The translations under genes and the position numbers were made by a program. DNA of 64,000 nt from Stutzerimonas kunmingensis (GTDB lineage Bacteria > Pseudomonadota > Gammaproteobacteria > Pseudomonadales > Pseudomonadaceae): assembly GCF_021432085.1 (NCBI RefSeq), contig NZ_CP090366.1:3658001-3722000 (forward strand), given 5' to 3'. Below the pieces are notes generated by a model that saw only the letters and a list, made by a program, of their open reading frames with translations, had not been told where the DNA came from and did no database searches. Each line of letters starts with the position of its first letter. Positions within the stretch are counted from its first letter, which is position 1. Positions 1 to 9,313 of this stretch are shown here, piece after piece.

Positions 1-395
1 TGCCCCTGCAGGCCGGAATCAACGGCCAGGTCGCGCGTCACCTCGGCAACGTGATGGGCGCGGCACTGCTTTCGTTTACCGTGGGAACACTGGCGCTGTT
101 CGTCATCGTGGCAGTCCAGCGCGATATCCCGGCGTTGCAGACGCTGAAGGGCCTGCACTGGTGGCACTGGTGTGGTGGGCTGCTGGGGGCCTTTTTCATC
201 GCCACGGCCGCCTTCGCCGCACCGCGCACGGGAGCGTTGCTGTTTATGGCGCTATTGCTGGCCGGCCAGCTGTTCGTCGCCTTGCTGCTGGATCATTTCG
301 GCTGGGCCGGCTTTCGCCAGTCCAGCATCAGCTTCGGTAAAGTCTCCGGTCTGCTGCTGATCTTCGCCGGCGTCTGGCTGATCCAGCGCGGCTAG
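1..395 (+). CDS. DMT-family transporter, YdcZ/DUF606 type (5' end outside window)
   Basis: The open frame runs from the window edge (PLQAGINGQVARHLGNVMGA) to TAG at 393-395, so the true start lies upstream and an internal ATG at 51 is not the start. The visible part is the second half of a small hydrophobic protein with about four membrane segments. The signatures LQAGINGQVARHLG and AALLSFTVGTLAL are typical of the YdcZ (DUF606) branch of the drug/metabolite transporter superfamily. Members are 140-150 aa inner-membrane proteins, often working as pairs; substrates are unknown. Family assignment is fairly sure from the motifs; function is not. Confidence 0.75.
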   Translation, partial: PLQAGINGQVARHLGNVMGAALLSFTVGTLALFVIVAVQRDIPALQTLKGLHWWHWCGGLLGAFFIATAAFAAPRTGALLFMALLLAGQLFVALLLDHFGWAGFRQSSISFGKVSGLLLIFAGVWLIQRG

Positions 396-412
396 CAGAT
401 GCGCGGCGGGCG

Positions 413-1344
413 TCACTCGTGCTCGAAGGCGTAGAACAGGTTGGGCTCGCTGACCAGGTATAGATTGCCCTGTGCATCGAAGGTCATCCCTTCGGCCTGC
501 GGCACGCTGCGCTCCAGTCCGGCAAACCCGCTCCAGAGCGAGCGGAAGCTGACCAGCTCGCCCTCGGCATCGAGTTCCAGCATCATCTTTGCTCGTCGCT
601 GAGCAGCACCAGATGGCCGGTACGCTCGTCGAAGTGCACCGAGGACAGATCACTGGCCATGTCCAGCTTCTCGATCCAGGCCTCGCGGTCGATGATCTTG
701 ATGTTCATGTCACCTGCCAGACTGCGCTTGATGCCCTGGATCTCGTAGAGTTTGCGCGGTGAATGCTCCTTGACCACGAACAGCCGATCACCGGCGCGGT
801 CGTACCCGACGCCCTCGAAACCGGTATTGTCCGCGTCGTTCAGGGCCAGGGTAATGGAGCGGGCGTCGGTACGCTGCAGCGGCCCGGCAATCCTGGGAAC
901 CTGCACGATCACCAGCGACTGCTTGCGCTCCTCGGTCAACACCAGCAGGTCATCACCCAGATAGGTCACGCCCTCGACGTCCTGGAACCCGCGCAGCGGG
1001 TAGCGCGCGAGGAAGCCGCCATCCTTGTCCAGCGCCAGCAGCTCTTCGGGGTTATTGACGACGCCCCAGAGATGATCGCGGCGTTCGTCATAGGTCAGCC
1101 CGGAAAGATTGTCTTCCACCGTGGCCACCGGCAGCGCGTCGATCTTCACCCGGTATTCGGGTAGCCAGAGGCTGTGCCTTTCCCAGCTGCTTTCATGCCA
1201 GGTGGTTTTCAGCGTATAGAACAGCCGCTCATCCAGATGAGTGGCGGTGACAACGTAGAGCAGGCCGAAAAAGACGCAGCCATAGGCCCAGGCCGGGCGC
1301 AGTGTCGTGATTCGTTCCAGGCGCGCTCTGGCAATGGCCAGCAT
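413..1344 (-). pseudogene. SdiA-regulated (YjiK-like) beta-propeller protein, frameshifted near 586-591
   Basis: The frame from ATG 1344 has an N-terminal membrane anchor (about residues 18-36) and then a propeller-like domain with repeats such as FEGVGYDRAGDRLFVV. This is the SdiA-regulated/YjiK family of periplasmic proteins of unknown role. The frame stops at 583 after LLSDEQR. The next frame continues the expected C-terminus (KMMLELDAEGELVSF to YAFEHE) with a stop at 413-415. Adding one base near 586-591 restores about 310 aa, the usual family length. The break is therefore a single-base deletion, either real or a sequence error. If real, the last propeller blade is lost. Confidence 0.75.
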
Positions 1345-1574
1345 CGTTGGTCTTCTCGCTCAGGGAATGGTAGGCAGGCTGCCTGGCGCTTGTTGCAGTT
1401 GCATGAAGGTCGGGAACGCATGATGCGCTAAGGACTCACAGCGACATTCCGACCGCCTCCTGCCCTGGTGGTTCCAGTGCAGCGGCGACCGTTCGGAACT
1501 CTCGGGCGCACTCGAGAGCCCAATGCCCAGAGCCGTGCTTGGGCACCGCAATCGAACGTTCAGGAGAGTGATAC

Positions 1575-1868
1575 ATGCGGGTAGAAGGATTCTTCGAATG
1601 GCTGGGACAGGCGCTGGGCGCGGTCATACGTTTCATCGTCGAGGCGCTGGGCGACTTCTTCGGCCTGTTTGCCAGGGCCGGACACAATTTCCTCGAAGGG
1701 TTGTCGCGTACGCTGGGCATGGACCGCTCGCTGATCAGCCTGGTAGCACTGGCGATCGGCCTGCTGTTGCTGGTTGCGGCGGTCCGCGCGTTCTTTCGCG
1801 GCTCGATCATCGGCGGGCTGATCTGGCTGTTCCTCGGGCTGTGGCTGCTGAGCTGGTTGATTCACTGA
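1575..1868 (+). CDS. small inner-membrane protein of unknown function (97 aa)
   Basis: ATG 1575 is preceded by AGGAGA at good spacing. The protein is almost entirely hydrophobic or amphipathic. An N-terminal amphipathic stretch (residues 5-40) is followed by two clear membrane segments, about 52-74 (LISLVALAIGLLLLVAAV) and 76-96 (IIGGLIWLFLGLWLLSWL), ending in LIH. I do not recognise a named family. It sits alone between the frameshifted propeller gene and the MATE exporter. The 230-base gap upstream shows nothing recognisable beyond the ribosome binding site. Real gene status rests on the RBS, the absence of a competing gene and the coherent membrane pattern. Confidence 0.65.
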   Translation: MRVEGFFEWLGQALGAVIRFIVEALGDFFGLFARAGHNFLEGLSRTLGMDRSLISLVALAIGLLLLVAAVRAFFRGSIIGGLIWLFLGLWLLSWLIH

Positions 1869-1944
1869 CGCGCAGCCTAAAGCTCGGACTTTCCCTCTTT
1901 CATTGCATGCCACGTATAGTGCCGGGCCGTCCCGGAGGCCCGTA

Positions 1945-3318
1945 ATGTCCAGCATGCTTGCCGCCTGGCGCCACGCCCCAACCCACAGCAAGGTGTGGGC
2001 GCTGGCGGCGCCGATGATCCTGTCGAACCTATCCGTTCCGCTGGTCGCACTGGTGGACAGCAGCGTGATCGGCCATCTGCCGCACGCGCATCAGCTGGGC
2101 GCAGTGGCGGTCGGCGGTAGCCTGTATACGCTGCTGGTGTGGGTGATGGGCTTTCTGCGCATGGGCACGACAGGCTTCGCCGCGCAGGCCGCTGGTCGCA
2201 ACGACGGCGGCGCCCTGCGCCAGATCCTCCTGCAGGGGCTGCTGCTGGCCCTGGGTTTCGCGCTGTTGCTCGGGGTGCTCGGTGTGCCGCTGAAAGGCGC
2301 GGCACTGCAGCTCATGCAGCCCTCGGCCGAACTGGACGAACTCACCCGTGATTATTTCCACACGCGACTGTTCGGCCTGCCCGCGGCGCTGGCCAGCTAT
2401 GCGCTGATCGGCTGGTTCCTCGGCACGCAGAACGCTCGCGCGCCGCTGGCCATTCTGCTGACCACCAATTTGATCAACGTGGCGCTGGACCTGTGGTTCG
2501 TGCTCGGCCTCGACTGGGGCGTGGCCGGCGCCGCCCGCGCTTCAGTGATCGCCGAGTGGAGCGGCGCGCTGCTCGGCCTGGCGCTCACCCGCAAGGCGCT
2601 GGCACGCTATCCCGGTCGAGTCGATACCCGCGCGCTGCGCCGCTGGTTGAGCTGGCGGCCGCTGATGGCGGTCAACCGCGACATCTTCCTGCGCTCGCTG
2701 GCGCTGCAACTGGTGTTCTTCCTGGTGACTGTCCAGGGCACCCGCCTGAGTGATGCGACGGTCGCCGCCAACGCCCTGCTGCTCAATGGCCTGCTGCTGA
2801 CCGCGCACGCCCTCGACGGACTGGCGCATGCCGTGGAAGCCTTGAGCGGGCATGCCATCGGTGCCCGCGACCGCAACGCGCTGCAGCGGGTGATGGTGGT
2901 CGCCGGGGGCTGGTCGCTGCTGGCCAGCGTCGCCTTCGGCTTGTTCTTCCTGCTTGGCGGCCATCTATTTATCCAGCTGCAGACCGACATTCCCGAGGTA
3001 CGCCAGACCGCGCTGACCTACCTGCCCTATCTGGCGGCATTGCCGCTGATCGCGGTCTGGAGCTATCTGCTTGACGGGTTGTTTATCGGTGCAACCCGCG
3101 CGCGGGAGATGCGCAACAGCATGCTCCTAGCGGTAAGCCTGACGCTGCCACTGGGCTGGCTGCTGCAAGGCCTTGGCAATCACGGCTTGTGGCTGGCGTT
3201 TCTGAGCTTCATGCTGATGCGCGGCGTCTGCCTGGGCGTGCTCGCTCAGCGCCTGCAGCGCCGCGGAGCCTGGTTTAACATGGGCGCGCCGAGCACCACA
3301 CACTCCGAAGGACACTGA
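1945..3318 (+). CDS. MATE-family efflux transporter, DinF-like
   Basis: The product is 457 aa with about twelve membrane segments, the size of a MATE antiporter, which exports drugs or metabolites using a Na+ or H+ gradient. The N-terminus (KVWALAAPMILSNLSVPLVALVDSSVIGHL) is the classical MATE opening, and GMGTTGFAAQAAGRND-type loops follow (here FLRMGTTGFAAQAAG). I chose ATG 1945 over the earlier TTG 1903 because GGAGG lies seven bases before it and the extra 14 residues are not family-like. The next gene starts two bases after this stop, so both are probably cotranscribed. The DinF subgroup is my best placement; the substrate cannot be read from sequence. Confidence 0.88.
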   Translation: MSSMLAAWRHAPTHSKVWALAAPMILSNLSVPLVALVDSSVIGHLPHAHQLGAVAVGGSLYTLLVWVMGFLRMGTTGFAAQAAGRNDGGALRQILLQGLLLALGFALLLGVLGVPLKGAALQLMQPSAELDELTRDYFHTRLFGLPAALASYALIGWFLGTQNARAPLAILLTTNLINVALDLWFVLGLDWGVAGAARASVIAEWSGALLGLALTRKALARYPGRVDTRALRRWLSWRPLMAVNRDIFLRSLALQLVFFLVTVQGTRLSDATVAANALLLNGLLLTAHALDGLAHAVEALSGHAIGARDRNALQRVMVVAGGWSLLASVAFGLFFLLGGHLFIQLQTDIPEVRQTALTYLPYLAALPLIAVWSYLLDGLFIGATRAREMRNSMLLAVSLTLPLGWLLQGLGNHGLWLAFLSFMLMRGVCLGVLAQRLQRRGAWFNMGAPSTTHSEGH

Positions 3319-3320
3319 AC

Positions 3321-3779
3321 ATGGCCTACGCCATCGCCGCCTACCTGCATTTTCTGGCGATATTCCTGCTCTTTGCCCTGCTGCTGCTGGAGCACCAGCT
3401 GTTCCGTCAGCCGCTGACGCTGGAGCGAGCGCGCAGCCTGTTCCGTATCGACATCGCCTTCGGTATCACCGCGGCGGCGGTACTGGCCAGCGGAGCGGCC
3501 CGGGCCATCCTCTATGGCAAAGGCCTGGACTACTACCTGAAGAACAGCCTTTTCCACGCCAAGATCGGCCTGTTCGTGGTGGTCGCGGTGCTCTCCATCT
3601 ATCCGACCCTGACGTTCCTGCGCTGGCGCCCGGCCTTGTCCGCAGGCCAGGCACCGATCATCTCGGACAGCAGCGCCAGATGGGTCAAGCTGACCATCCG
3701 CCTGGAGCTGCTGCTACTCCTGCTGATCCCCTTGCTGGCGTCGCTGATGGCACGGGGCTTTGGCGTAATGCCCGGCTGA
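3321..3779 (+). CDS. DUF2214 family inner-membrane protein
   Basis: A 152-aa protein with four membrane segments: residues 4-24, 48-68, 82-102 and 128-148. The pattern AYLHFLAIFLLFALLLLEHQLF at the start, then AILYGKGLDYYLKNSLFHAKIGLF, is characteristic of the DUF2214 family of uncharacterised membrane proteins. It starts directly after the MATE gene stop (two-base gap) with GAAGGACACTGAAC upstream, so it is translationally close to the exporter. Function unknown. A short GC hairpin covers its stop codon and lies between it and the convergent speA. Confidence 0.8.
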   Translation: MAYAIAAYLHFLAIFLLFALLLLEHQLFRQPLTLERARSLFRIDIAFGITAAAVLASGAARAILYGKGLDYYLKNSLFHAKIGLFVVVAVLSIYPTLTFLRWRPALSAGQAPIISDSSARWVKLTIRLELLLLLLIPLLASLMARGFGVMPG

Positions 3780-3787
3780 CGCCGGGC
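3770..3787. terminator. possible bidirectional hairpin between convergent genes
   Basis: GCCCGGC-TGAC-GCCGGGC forms a perfect 7-bp stem with a 4-base loop, spanning the stop of the DUF2214 gene and just before the end of the convergent speA. There is no T-tract, so intrinsic termination is uncertain. Confidence 0.35.
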
Positions 3788-3794
3788 TCACGGC

Positions 3795-5708
3795 TCAAGG
3801 CGTCAGATAGGACGAGCGCGTCAGCCCCAGACGCAACGCGTCGATGTACTGGGTGCGCTCCTTGGCACTCAGCTTGGCGCTAGCGACCTTGTCGCGGTAA
3901 TAGGTCATCAGCTCCTCGGGCGACAGATGCACGTAGCGCAGCATGTCCTCGATGGTGTCGTGGGTCTCGATGCCCGCGTGGTAGTAGCTGCCGTCCTCAC
4001 GCTGATAGACGTTCACCGAGTCGGTATCGCCGAACAGGTTGTGCATGTCACCGAGAATCTCCTGATAGGCACCGACCAAGAACACGCCGAGGAAGTACTC
4101 CTCGCCAGGCGCGACCTCGTGCACCGGCATGCTGCTTTCGATGCTCTGCTCGTCGACGTAGTGCTTGATCTTGCCATCCGAGTCGCAGGTCAGGTCCTGC
4201 AGCACAGCGCGCCGCACCGGCTCCTCACTCAGCCGCTGCAGCGGCACGATCGGCATGATCTGGTCGATCGCCCAGGTATCCGGAAGGCTCTGGAATACCG
4301 AGAAGTTGCAGATGTACTTGTCCGCCAGCTTGTCGTTGAGCTCGTCGAGCACCGCCCGATGCGAGCGCTGACGGGCCTTGAGCTGGTTGTACAGGCGTCG
4401 GCAGATGGCGAAGTAGCTCTGCTCGGCCAGTGCCTTCTGCGCCAGCGTCAGCTTGCCGGAGGCGTACTGCGCGCTGGACTCGCTCATGTAGTGGGTAGCG
4501 CGCCAGTAGGTCTCGGTGACCATTTCCGGGTCGGTCGGTCCGAGCAGGTCGGCCAGCGACTGCACGATCTCCGGCAGTTCGTCGTAGTTGTCGATCACCG
4601 GCAGCTCATCGTTGTGCCGCTCGACGTCGGTGACCTGCATGACCAACACCGCATGATGCGCCGTCATGGCACGCCCGCTTTCGGAGAAGATGTTCGGGTG
4701 CGGCAGCCCCTGTGCCTCGCAGAACTCCTTGAGCATGCCGACCACGGTACCGGCGTATTCGTCGATGTCGTAGTTGATCGAGCTGGCATTGCGCGAGTGG
4801 GTGCCGTCGTAGTCGACCCCCAGTCCGCCTCCCACATCGATGTAATCCACCGGCAGATTCAACGCCCGTAGCTCGGCGTAGTAACGAATCGCCTCACGGA
4901 AGCCCTGACGATAGTCGGCCAGATTGGCGATCTGCGAACCCATGTGGAAGTGCAGCAAGCGAATGCCCTGGTCCATTTCTGCGGCGCGGAAGCGTTCGAT
5001 CACCGAGAGCAGCTGCGCCGCGGACAGGCCGAACTTCGACCGCTCGCCACCGGTATCGGCCCACTTCGACGATGCCAGCGACGACAGGCGCACACGCAGG
5101 CCGACCTGCGGGGTCAGCTTGAGCTCGTTGGCCTCCTCGATCACCAGTCCGACCTCGGACTCCTTCTCGATGACGATGAACACCTTGTGGCCGAGCTTCT
5201 GGCCCATCAGTGCCAGACGGATAAACTCGCGGTCCTTGTAGCCGTTGCAGACGATGGTGCCACCCTTCGGCGCCAACGCCAGCACAGCCATCAGCTCTGG
5301 CTTGGAGCCCGCCTCCAGACCGATGGAGACGTTCTGCGTGGCGATGATGTTCTCTACCACCGCTTCCTGCTGGTTGACCTTGATCGGGTACAACGCGGTG
5401 TACTTGCCGGCGTACTCCATGCGCTCGATGTTGGCATCGAAGGCACCGGTCAGGCGCCGCACGCGGTCCTGCAGGATGCCGGGGAAACGCACCAGCAACG
5501 GCAGCGACAGCCCCGCCTCGCGTAATTGCTCGATCAGACCGTTGAACTCGATCGGCTCGCCGCTCGGCCCTTGCGGGCGCACTTCGACATTGCCCTGGTC
5601 GTTGATTGCGAAATACCCAGCGCCCCAGTGGCGGATACCGTAGATGCTGCGGCTGTCGGCAGCGGTCCACTGGCTACCGTCGTCTTTACGTGTGCGTCGT
5701 ACAGGCAT
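3795..5708 (-). CDS. speA: biosynthetic arginine decarboxylase
   Basis: This PLP-dependent fold-III decarboxylase (637 aa, the usual SpeA length) converts arginine to agmatine, the first step of the agmatine route to putrescine. The PLP lysine is in [10 protein letters not shown] (K110). The TIM-barrel signatures HFHMGSQI and [12 protein letters not shown] follow, then the late substrate-site region with [16 protein letters not shown] start at ATG 5708, which has GGAGG upstream; the preceding in-frame TTG 5711 is less likely. The next gene upstream on the same strand is the SUI1-type factor, a pairing also found in P. aeruginosa (PA4839-PA4840 by memory). Confidence 0.95.
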   Translation of the reverse strand: MPVRRTRKDDGSQWTAADSRSIYGIRHWGAGYFAINDQGNVEVRPQGPSGEPIEFNGLIEQLREAGLSLPLLVRFPGILQDRVRRLTGAFDANIERMEYAGKYTALYPIKVNQQEAVVENIIATQNVSIGLEAGSKPELMAVLALAPKGGTIVCNGYKDREFIRLALMGQKLGHKVFIVIEKESEVGLVIEEANELKLTPQVGLRVRLSSLASSKWADTGGERSKFGLSAAQLLSVIERFRAAEMDQGIRLLHFHMGSQIANLADYRQGFREAIRYYAELRALNLPVDYIDVGGGLGVDYDGTHSRNASSINYDIDEYAGTVVGMLKEFCEAQGLPHPNIFSESGRAMTAHHAVLVMQVTDVERHNDELPVIDNYDELPEIVQSLADLLGPTDPEMVTETYWRATHYMSESSAQYASGKLTLAQKALAEQSYFAICRRLYNQLKARQRSHRAVLDELNDKLADKYICNFSVFQSLPDTWAIDQIMPIVPLQRLSEEPVRRAVLQDLTCDSDGKIKHYVDEQSIESSMPVHEVAPGEEYFLGVFLVGAYQEILGDMHNLFGDTDSVNVYQREDGSYYHAGIETHDTIEDMLRYVHLSPEELMTYYRDKVASAKLSAKERTQYIDALRLGLTRSSYLTP

Positions 5709-5830
5709 CAAGGCCTCCCGGAAGAAATTGAGTGTTTCGCAGCGAGCAGAACCGCGCGGCGAAGGCTATGCGGCTTCGACAGCCGATATGCGGAAAATGG
5801 TGAAAATTGGTGAAGGTGTCACAGCGGCGC

Positions 5831-6202
5831 TCAGCCACCGGACTTCTTGGCCTTGAAGCCACGCTTGCTCAGCTCGTCAATCAGCAGATGAACGTGATCG
5901 CCCTGAATCTCGATGACGCCATCCTTCAGCGCACCACCTGTGCCGCAGCGACGTTTCAGCGCGCTGGCGAGCTCCTTAAGCTCGGTCTCGGGCAAGGGAA
6001 CGCCACTGATGGTCGTCACCGTCTTGCCGCCTCGGCCCTTGCTCTCGCGGCGCACCCGCGCAATGCCGTCGCCTTCGGGCAGAACGCTCTGTTTGCAGAT
6101 GCAACTGCCCAGCGGTTGACTGCACTCGGGACAATGCCGACCGGCATCGGTGGAATAGACCAGCCCGCTCAGGCCGGTCAGGGAAGTGGTTTTCTTCGCC
6201 AC
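5831..6202 (-). CDS. yciH: SUI1/eIF1-type translation initiation factor, YciH
   Basis: A 123-aa protein. The N-terminus has a small cysteine cluster (CPECSQPLGSCICK, about residues 22-35) and the C-terminal half is the SUI1 domain (about 45-120), with KRRCGTGGALKDGVIEIQGDH. This is the bacterial homologue of eukaryotic eIF1; a role in start-codon fidelity is known for the family but mild in bacteria. The start is GTG 6202 (VAKKTTSLTGLSGLVYSTD) with GTGAGG upstream; a longer frame to 6421 has no family support. It lies upstream of speA on the same strand with a 122-base gap, so shared transcription is possible. Confidence 0.9.
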   Translation of the reverse strand: MAKKTTSLTGLSGLVYSTDAGRHCPECSQPLGSCICKQSVLPEGDGIARVRRESKGRGGKTVTTISGVPLPETELKELASALKRRCGTGGALKDGVIEIQGDHVHLLIDELSKRGFKAKKSGG

Positions 6203-6350
6203 ACAAACCTCACTCGCCAATCTGGCTCTGCCTGGCAGAGCCGAAGTGCCGGCTAATTTACCAGCAATGCGAGTTGGTAGCAGAACAGAGTCCGGGCGAC
6301 GCATATGAAACCCGGACTGCTCGTGAAACCGAAGTACCGCGAAGGGCCGA

Positions 6351-7460
6351 TCAGCTCTTCTGATCGGCGACACGCCCGGCCGGTGCATAGGGCGATGGAT
6401 CCACGATCGGCGCCTGCCCAAGCATCAGATCGACCAGCAGCTGACAGGACGCCGGTGCCAGCACCAACCCGTTGCGGAAGTGCCCGCAGTTCAGCCACAG
6501 TCCGTCGAAACCGCTCACCGGTCCTATATAAGGCACGCCGTCCGGCGAACCGGGTCGCAGACCTGCCCAGTGCTTGACCACTTGCGCATCGGCCAGCGCG
6601 GGCAACAGCTCGATCGCTGTTGCCCTCAGGCTTTCCAGCGCGTCTTCGGTCGGCGTCTTGTCGAAGCCGACATCTTCCAGCGTGCTGCCAACCAGGATAT
6701 GGCCGTCGCGCCGCGGAATCGCATAGCGCCGCTTGGCCAGCACCATGCTCGGCAGGAAGTCCTCGGCGCACTTGAATAGAATCATCTGCCCCTTCATCGG
6801 CTTGACCGGAATCTCCAGCCCCAGCGTCGCCAGCAACTGTGCGCTCCAGGCGCCCGCAGCCACTACAACCTGATCCGCTCGCATCTCGCCCTGCGCCGTC
6901 TGCACGCCCACGATACGCGTACCGTCGCGGAGGAAACCCTCGACCGGGCACTGCTCGATCACAGTCACATTCGGCAGCTGCCGCAGCGCTTCGCGCAAGG
7001 CGCGCAACAGACGGGGATTGCGAATGTTGGCGACACCCTCCATATAGACGGCGCGCTCGTAACCCTCACCCAGCGAAGGCACTGCCTGGCGCACGGTCTC
7101 CATCGACACCGACGTCAGCGGCCGGCCATAACGCTCAGCCCAATTCAGCGCCTCCGCCTCGTCATGCAGATCCAGCCAGTAAAGGCCGGTGACATGCACC
7201 TCGGGGTCCACCCCCGTCTCTTCCAGAAGCCGTTCGCCAAGCTGCGGATAGAAATCCTGCGACCAATGCGCCAGCGCCGTGACCGCCGGGCTGTAGCGCC
7301 ACGGATAAAGCGGCGAAACGATCCCGCCGCCAGCCCACGAGGCTTCGCGACCAACATCGCCCGACTCCAGCAGCAACACCGACGTGCCTGCCTGAGCCAG
7401 GCGATAGGCGGACAACAACCCGATGACACCGCCACCGACAACGATCACTTCTTGATTCAC
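6351..7460 (-). CDS. thiO: glycine oxidase ThiO
   Basis: A 369-aa FAD-dependent oxidase of the DAO family. The dinucleotide-binding motif VIVVGGGVIGLLSAY is at residues 4-18, followed by GREASWAGGGIVSP (substrate/FAD region) and the C-terminal HWAGLRPGSPDGVPYIG. ThiO oxidises glycine to the imine needed to build the thiazole ring of thiamine in aerobes. I start at GTG 7460: GGAG lies six bases before it, and the TTG at 7472 would overlap that site. It is divergent from the minor-pilin operon, as in P. aeruginosa where thiO also sits beside fimT. Confidence 0.9.
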   Translation of the reverse strand: MNQEVIVVGGGVIGLLSAYRLAQAGTSVLLLESGDVGREASWAGGGIVSPLYPWRYSPAVTALAHWSQDFYPQLGERLLEETGVDPEVHVTGLYWLDLHDEAEALNWAERYGRPLTSVSMETVRQAVPSLGEGYERAVYMEGVANIRNPRLLRALREALRQLPNVTVIEQCPVEGFLRDGTRIVGVQTAQGEMRADQVVVAAGAWSAQLLATLGLEIPVKPMKGQMILFKCAEDFLPSMVLAKRRYAIPRRDGHILVGSTLEDVGFDKTPTEDALESLRATAIELLPALADAQVVKHWAGLRPGSPDGVPYIGPVSGFDGLWLNCGHFRNGLVLAPASCQLLVDLMLGQAPIVDPSPYAPAGRVADQKS

Positions 7461-7542
7461 ATGCCTCTCCAACCATCTGGTTCACATTTCTGCCCGTCCT
7501 GACTTGGACTGGCGAACAGGCTGCTTTAAAAGAGCATCTGCG

Positions 7543-7560
7543 CATTCGCGTACGCGAATG
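7543..7560. promoter_or_regulatory. perfect 18-bp palindrome between thiO and fimT
   Basis: CATTCGCGTACGCGAATG reads identically on both strands. It lies 52 bases before the fimT start and 82 bases before the thiO start, inside the only intergenic space of this divergent pair. It resembles a dimeric-regulator operator. No binding protein can be named from the sequence. Confidence 0.45.
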
Positions 7561-7612
7561 AACAAACTGCAGCCAGGACGGCTGTGCATCATACGTGCAA
7601 AGGAACCGCACT

Positions 7613-8110
7613 ATGGCTAATCGAGGTCAAGGCTTCACCTTAATAGACTTGGTGGTCACTCTGTCGATATTAAGTGTCGTCGCTGCAATAGCTATACCAG
7701 CGCTCGGCAACATGATTGAAAGGAGTCGCCAGGAAGCACTGAAAGATGAGGTCGAAAGCACGCTGCACAATGCTCGCACGCAAGCGGTTCTGCGACGCCA
7801 CACCATAGAGATATGTGGAAGCGGAGACGGCGAGACATGTTCGGCAAACTGGACGGATGGTTGGCTTGTACGCACTTCGGCGGGGCAAATACTGCAACTG
7901 ACCCAACTTCCACATCACAGTGAGCTCAGCTGGACCGGCTTTAACGAAAGCATTCGCTTTCGCGATAACGGGGCGTCGCCCGCCAGCAATGGGCGATTCT
8001 ACCAATGCCATGGCGGGCAGGTTGCGTGGCAAGTCGTCGTCAGTCGTCAGGGACGAATACGCCAGGCCTCCGAGACAGAAAACGCCGCCCAAGCGGACCT
8101 ATGCCAGTGA
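7613..8110 (+). CDS. fimT: minor pseudopilin FimT (GspH/FimT family)
   Basis: A 165-aa type IV pilin-like protein. The prepilin leader MANRGQG is cleaved before FTLIDLVVTLSILSVVAAIAIPAL, the N-terminal helix. Position +5 is Asp instead of the nearly universal Glu. The C-terminal globular part contains two Cys near the start (ICGSGDGETC) and two near the end (YQCHGG and DLCQ), suggesting disulfides. ATG 7613 has AAAGGAA about ten bases upstream; a longer frame from 7595 is unlikely. First gene of the minor-pilin operon. Some FimT relatives bind DNA during natural transformation; whether this one does is unknown. Confidence 0.88.
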   Translation: MANRGQGFTLIDLVVTLSILSVVAAIAIPALGNMIERSRQEALKDEVESTLHNARTQAVLRRHTIEICGSGDGETCSANWTDGWLVRTSAGQILQLTQLPHHSELSWTGFNESIRFRDNGASPASNGRFYQCHGGQVAWQVVVSRQGRIRQASETENAAQADLCQ

Positions 8111-8267
8111 GGCTGAACCACGGACTTCAGCTGCAAACATCGACTCCATCACAGCTCAAACTGAAGCCTCGACCGTTCATCCATACAATCGTACCAACGA
8201 TCTTCCCCATGCGGACAACGCATCAACGCATTTGCATCATCCACTCACGATTCCCTTGGAGTACATC

Positions 8268-8759
8268 ATGTCAAGCAGAACCGACATGCACGGATTCACC
8301 CTGGTCGAGCTGATGATCACTCTGGCGCTGCTTGGTATTTTCGCAGCCATCGCGGTCCCCAGCTTCAACAGCCTGATCCGTAATAACCAAGTGCAAAGCA
8401 AGGCAGAGGAACTGGTTATCTTCCTCCAGCATGCACGCGGTCAAGCGGTCCTTAACCGACAGGCATACGAAGTACAGATCAAGAGCAATGCGCCCTGGGA
8501 AATCAGCAACGCGGGAAGCGGGGAAGTGGAGCGAATCTTGGAGCATAACCCCGCACACGCGGAGATCCTCAGCTCAGCCCTGAGCGACGACAAGCTGGTC
8601 TACCGGGCCAACGGCACCGCTACAACGGCCAAGTTCACCATATGCCGCGACTCAGACCCGACCACGGGCTATCTGCTCGAAGTGCAAGCTAGCGGCGGCC
8701 TCGTTCTCTACCCGCGAGGCAAGAAAGACGGAGCTGCCTTGGACAGCTGCACACCATGA
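8268..8759 (+). CDS. fimU: minor pilin FimU (GspH domain)
   Basis: A 163-aa prepilin. Leader MSSRTDMHG is followed by FTLVELMITLALLGIFAAIAVPSFNSL with the conserved Glu5, then a GspH-like globular domain and a C-terminal pair of Cys (FTICRD and LDSCTP). FimU, PilV, PilW and PilX form the priming tip complex of type IVa pili in Pseudomonas. The ATG at 8268 has TTGGAG upstream. The open frame extends upstream to 7920 but overlaps fimT and lacks pilin features there. Its stop overlaps the next gene region (ATGA at 8756), so it is tightly coupled to pilV. A 157-base gap separates it from fimT. Confidence 0.88.
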   Translation: MSSRTDMHGFTLVELMITLALLGIFAAIAVPSFNSLIRNNQVQSKAEELVIFLQHARGQAVLNRQAYEVQIKSNAPWEISNAGSGEVERILEHNPAHAEILSSALSDDKLVYRANGTATTAKFTICRDSDPTTGYLLEVQASGGLVLYPRGKKDGAALDSCTP

Positions 8760-8767
8760 GGAACTCA

Positions 8768-9313
8768 ATGAAAACCAATAAAGGCTTCAGCCTGATCGAG
8801 GTGTTGGTGGCCCTACTGCTAACCACCATCGGCGTACTCGGCATGGTGGCTTTGCAGGGACGCAGTATCCAATACACGCAGGACTCGGCACAGCGCAACA
8901 CTGCCATCGTCTTGGCCGGAGACCTCATCGAAATTGTAAGAGCGCACCCGAAAGAACTGTTCAACACCTCGCCGCCGCAATTTCCTATGAATAGCGGGTT
9001 AAAAGGCAGTTCCATTTTCTATAAAGACGCCGGCGATGACTTCGCCGACCGCGAGAGCTGCGTGGCGAGTCCGACCCGAATTGCAAAAACGGCAAAAGAA
9101 TTGCGCGACTGCTGGGCGGACAAGGTTGAAGCATTATTACCAGGCGGCAGCGAGCTATTCGATAGCGACGTATACGTTTGCCGCAGCTCTATTGCAGGTG
9201 ATTGCGATAACAAGGGTTCAATGCTTGAAATTCGCCTGGCCTGGCGAGTTCGTGAATGCCTCGATGCAAGCAATTCCGATGTCTGCAGCTATACAGTTCG
9301 GGTAGAACCATGA
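8768..9313 (+). CDS. pilV: minor pilin PilV
   Basis: A 181-aa prepilin with leader MKTNKG and mature start FSLIEVLVALLLTTIGVLGMVALQG, Glu5 present. The sequence SAQRNTAIVLAGDLIEIVRAHP after the helix is typical for PilV. Several Cys in the C-terminal domain (ESC, RDCW, VCRSS, GDCD, ECLD, DVCSY) suggest multiple disulfides. I prefer ATG 8768, which has GAGGAACTCA upstream; ATG 8756 overlaps the fimU stop and would lengthen the leader by four residues. Its end overlaps pilW by ATGA. Confidence 0.9.
   Translation: MKTNKGFSLIEVLVALLLTTIGVLGMVALQGRSIQYTQDSAQRNTAIVLAGDLIEIVRAHPKELFNTSPPQFPMNSGLKGSSIFYKDAGDDFADRESCVASPTRIAKTAKELRDCWADKVEALLPGGSELFDSDVYVCRSSIAGDCDNKGSMLEIRLAWRVRECLDASNSDVCSYTVRVEP

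Noticed and set aside
6203..6421. N-terminal extension of the SUI1-type factor
   Set aside because: The extra 73 residues have no family similarity and the GTG at 6202 gives the standard 123-aa protein.
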